Assembly (NCBI GenBank): GCA_026770575.1
Contig: MU657197.1
Location: 232,055-260,696 of the forward strand
Length of the DNA: 28,642 nucleotides
Reading direction: 5' to 3'
Origin: Pelagophyceae sp. CCMP2097
Lineage: Eukaryota > Sar > Pelagophyceae
A program made the position numbers and the translations under genes. Numbering within the stretch: position 1 is the stretch's first letter; each line of letters starts with the position of its first letter. The notes beneath the pieces were generated by a model. That model ran no database searches, had not been told where the DNA came from, and was given only the letters and a program-made list of their open reading frames with translations. Positions 27,662 through 28,642 of the stretch are shown here, piece after piece.

Positions 27662-28380
27662 CCTCATCGCCGCTGCGCTTCATCAAAAACGCTTCAAAAA
27701 AAACATAGAGAAATATGAGCCGCCGAACAAATCTTTGACGAAGAGGGATTCGAACCCGCGACCCTGACTTTGAGCGATCGCATCAATCGCTACTCGCGAA
27801 CTGGCCGAATCTGTTGCAATGGGGTGGGGGGGGGACTGAAGCATGCCTCCTGACCGGATCGTACTGATGACCTTCAGATGACCAGACCACCGCTCTACCG
27901 TCTAAGGTCGCTGAAAGCAAGCTCGATTTTTGATCTGAAATTTCATGCGGGATTTGAGCAAAGGTTTGGGTTCAAAAGTGTATATAAAGCCCTAGCTTGG
28001 CCTTTAACGGCCATTCAACAGACTGAAAAAACAGTACTCGTTTGTGATGAATGAAGCCGTGGTAGATGGCAACGGGGCGCGCCGTCGCGCGAGGAAGCGA
28101 CGTTGCCCGCGCGGGCGACGGACCTCGGCACGGATCGGTGGCCCCAAGGAGCGACGAAAGCGGTTGGCTATGAACCGAGAAAGGCCCGATCAAGGGAAAC
28201 GCGCGGAGCAAGAAATGCTTCGCGCGCCGGCCACAGGAGCTGGGGGAACAAACGGCATTTTGCAGAAGCTAGTTCATGGGCACCCGACGCCAGTTCCGAG
28301 GCGACGGGACTATCGGAGATCGATTGCGCTCGCACTTTCAAATCGCGACCGAGAAACATGTGATTGAGGGAACCGATTAT
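27630..28380 (+). repeat. R1 dispersed repeat, copy 2
   Basis: Full-length match to copy 1, with a Ser-like (27736-27811) and a Thr-like (27843-27910) minus-strand tRNA remnant, TATATAAAG at 27981-27989 and one 37-base downstream unit. The hairpin CGCGCGGAGCA/TGCTTCGCGCG has one A-to-G change against copy 1 that still allows G-U pairing. Substitutions and indels break every reading frame between copies. Confidence 0.8.
27736..27910 (-). pseudogene. Tandem tRNA-Ser-like and tRNA-Thr-like remnants in R1 copy 2
   Basis: The Ser-like part has GGCCAGTTCGCGAG, the GCGAT/ATCGC stem, and GGGTTCGAATCCCTCTTCGT at the 3' end. The Thr-like part has GGTAGAGCGG, TCTGGTCATCTGAAGGTC and CAGTACGATCC. Acceptor 5' strands are absent in both. 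Confidence 0.55.
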
Positions 28381-28496
28381 TACAAGAGCGCGCCGGAGGC
28401 ACACGGAGGACCCGACTTCGAGCGAAGGATACAGTCAAATCCCATTGCAATGCCCACGTAAATAATTAAAATTATTTAAAATAATCGCTGGTTTTC

Positions 28497-28620
28497 CGGC
28501 CGACCAGATTCGAACCTGTGACCACCTTATTCTTCAATGATGATTCTAATGAGGCTCCTGCTCGACCTCCATTCCCAATTTTAGCGATCGCATCAACCAC
28601 CAATCGCTGAATCGGCCGAG
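28497..28620 (-). pseudogene. tRNA-like sequence with long insertion
   Basis: On the minus strand it begins CTCGGCCGATTCAGCGATTG (Ser-type D arm), continues with TGATGCGATCGCT as in R1, and after about 60 extra bases ends with a T arm CACAGGTTCGAATCTGGTCG. The same Ser-like ancestor as in R1 seems to be joined to a second tRNA-like 3' half. Confidence 0.45.
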
Positions 28621-28642
28621 TTGCTGTCCTTTCCTCCCAAAG

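Noticed and set aside
25..28380. R1 copies as the two LTRs of one 28-kb retroelement
   Set aside because: The interval holds host-type genes on both strands and no gag, protease, reverse transcriptase or integrase; the two copies also differ by many indels.

Overview
This window looks like nuclear DNA of a eukaryotic alga. The genes are interrupted by GT-AG introns, intergenic DNA is crowded with short dispersed repeats and degenerate tRNA-like sequences, and there are no bacterial-style operons. One protein starts with a hydrophobic signal peptide followed by an Arg/Ser-rich stretch, the bipartite layout used by algae with secondary plastids. Together with the GC-rich coding bias this suggests an ochrophyte (stramenopile) alga, perhaps a pelagophyte. 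That placement is inference; no rRNA or other taxonomic marker is present.

Only three protein genes can be supported well. (1) 7134-8695 (+): a two-exon gene for a probably plastid-targeted NYN/PIN-like nuclease. (2) 11236-16653 (+): a five-exon gene joining a calcineurin-like metallophosphoesterase (all metal-ligand motifs present, one completed across a splice junction) to a RuvC/RNase H-fold nuclease-like domain. (3) 26653-22839 (-): a four-exon AP endonuclease of the APE1/exonuclease III family with a Lys/Ala-rich N-terminal extension and every catalytic residue. Splice sites were inferred by joining conserved motifs across frame breaks. Four short coding-like stretches (6298-6570, 17223-17414, 19443-19672, 26899-27086) are unrecognised and weak.

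Region by region: 1-6150 is gene-free and holds repeat family R1, foldback elements, a perfect 59-bp inverted repeat, a MITE-like element and repeat R2. 6151-9350 holds the NYN gene between inverted copies of a ~90-bp repeat. 9350-11235 is repeats. 11236-16653 is the phosphoesterase-RuvC gene, whose two large introns are built of degenerate tandem arrays and contain a 10-base assembly gap. 16690-22838 is gene-poor, with tRNA-derived repeats, a telomere-like tract and a second R2 copy. 22839-26653 is the AP endonuclease gene with a 2.3-kb repeat-filled intron. 26.9-28.6 kb ends with a second R1 copy in the same orientation as the first.

The most unusual signal is in the large introns. Arrays built on GACGGTCC and GGGACCTCGTC-like cores run in the same polarity relative to transcription in two genes lying on opposite strands. 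This suggests intron-associated repeats that either arise or survive only in one orientation. A second theme is the density of tRNA-derived repeats, including Ser-like, Thr-like and initiator-Met-like sequences.
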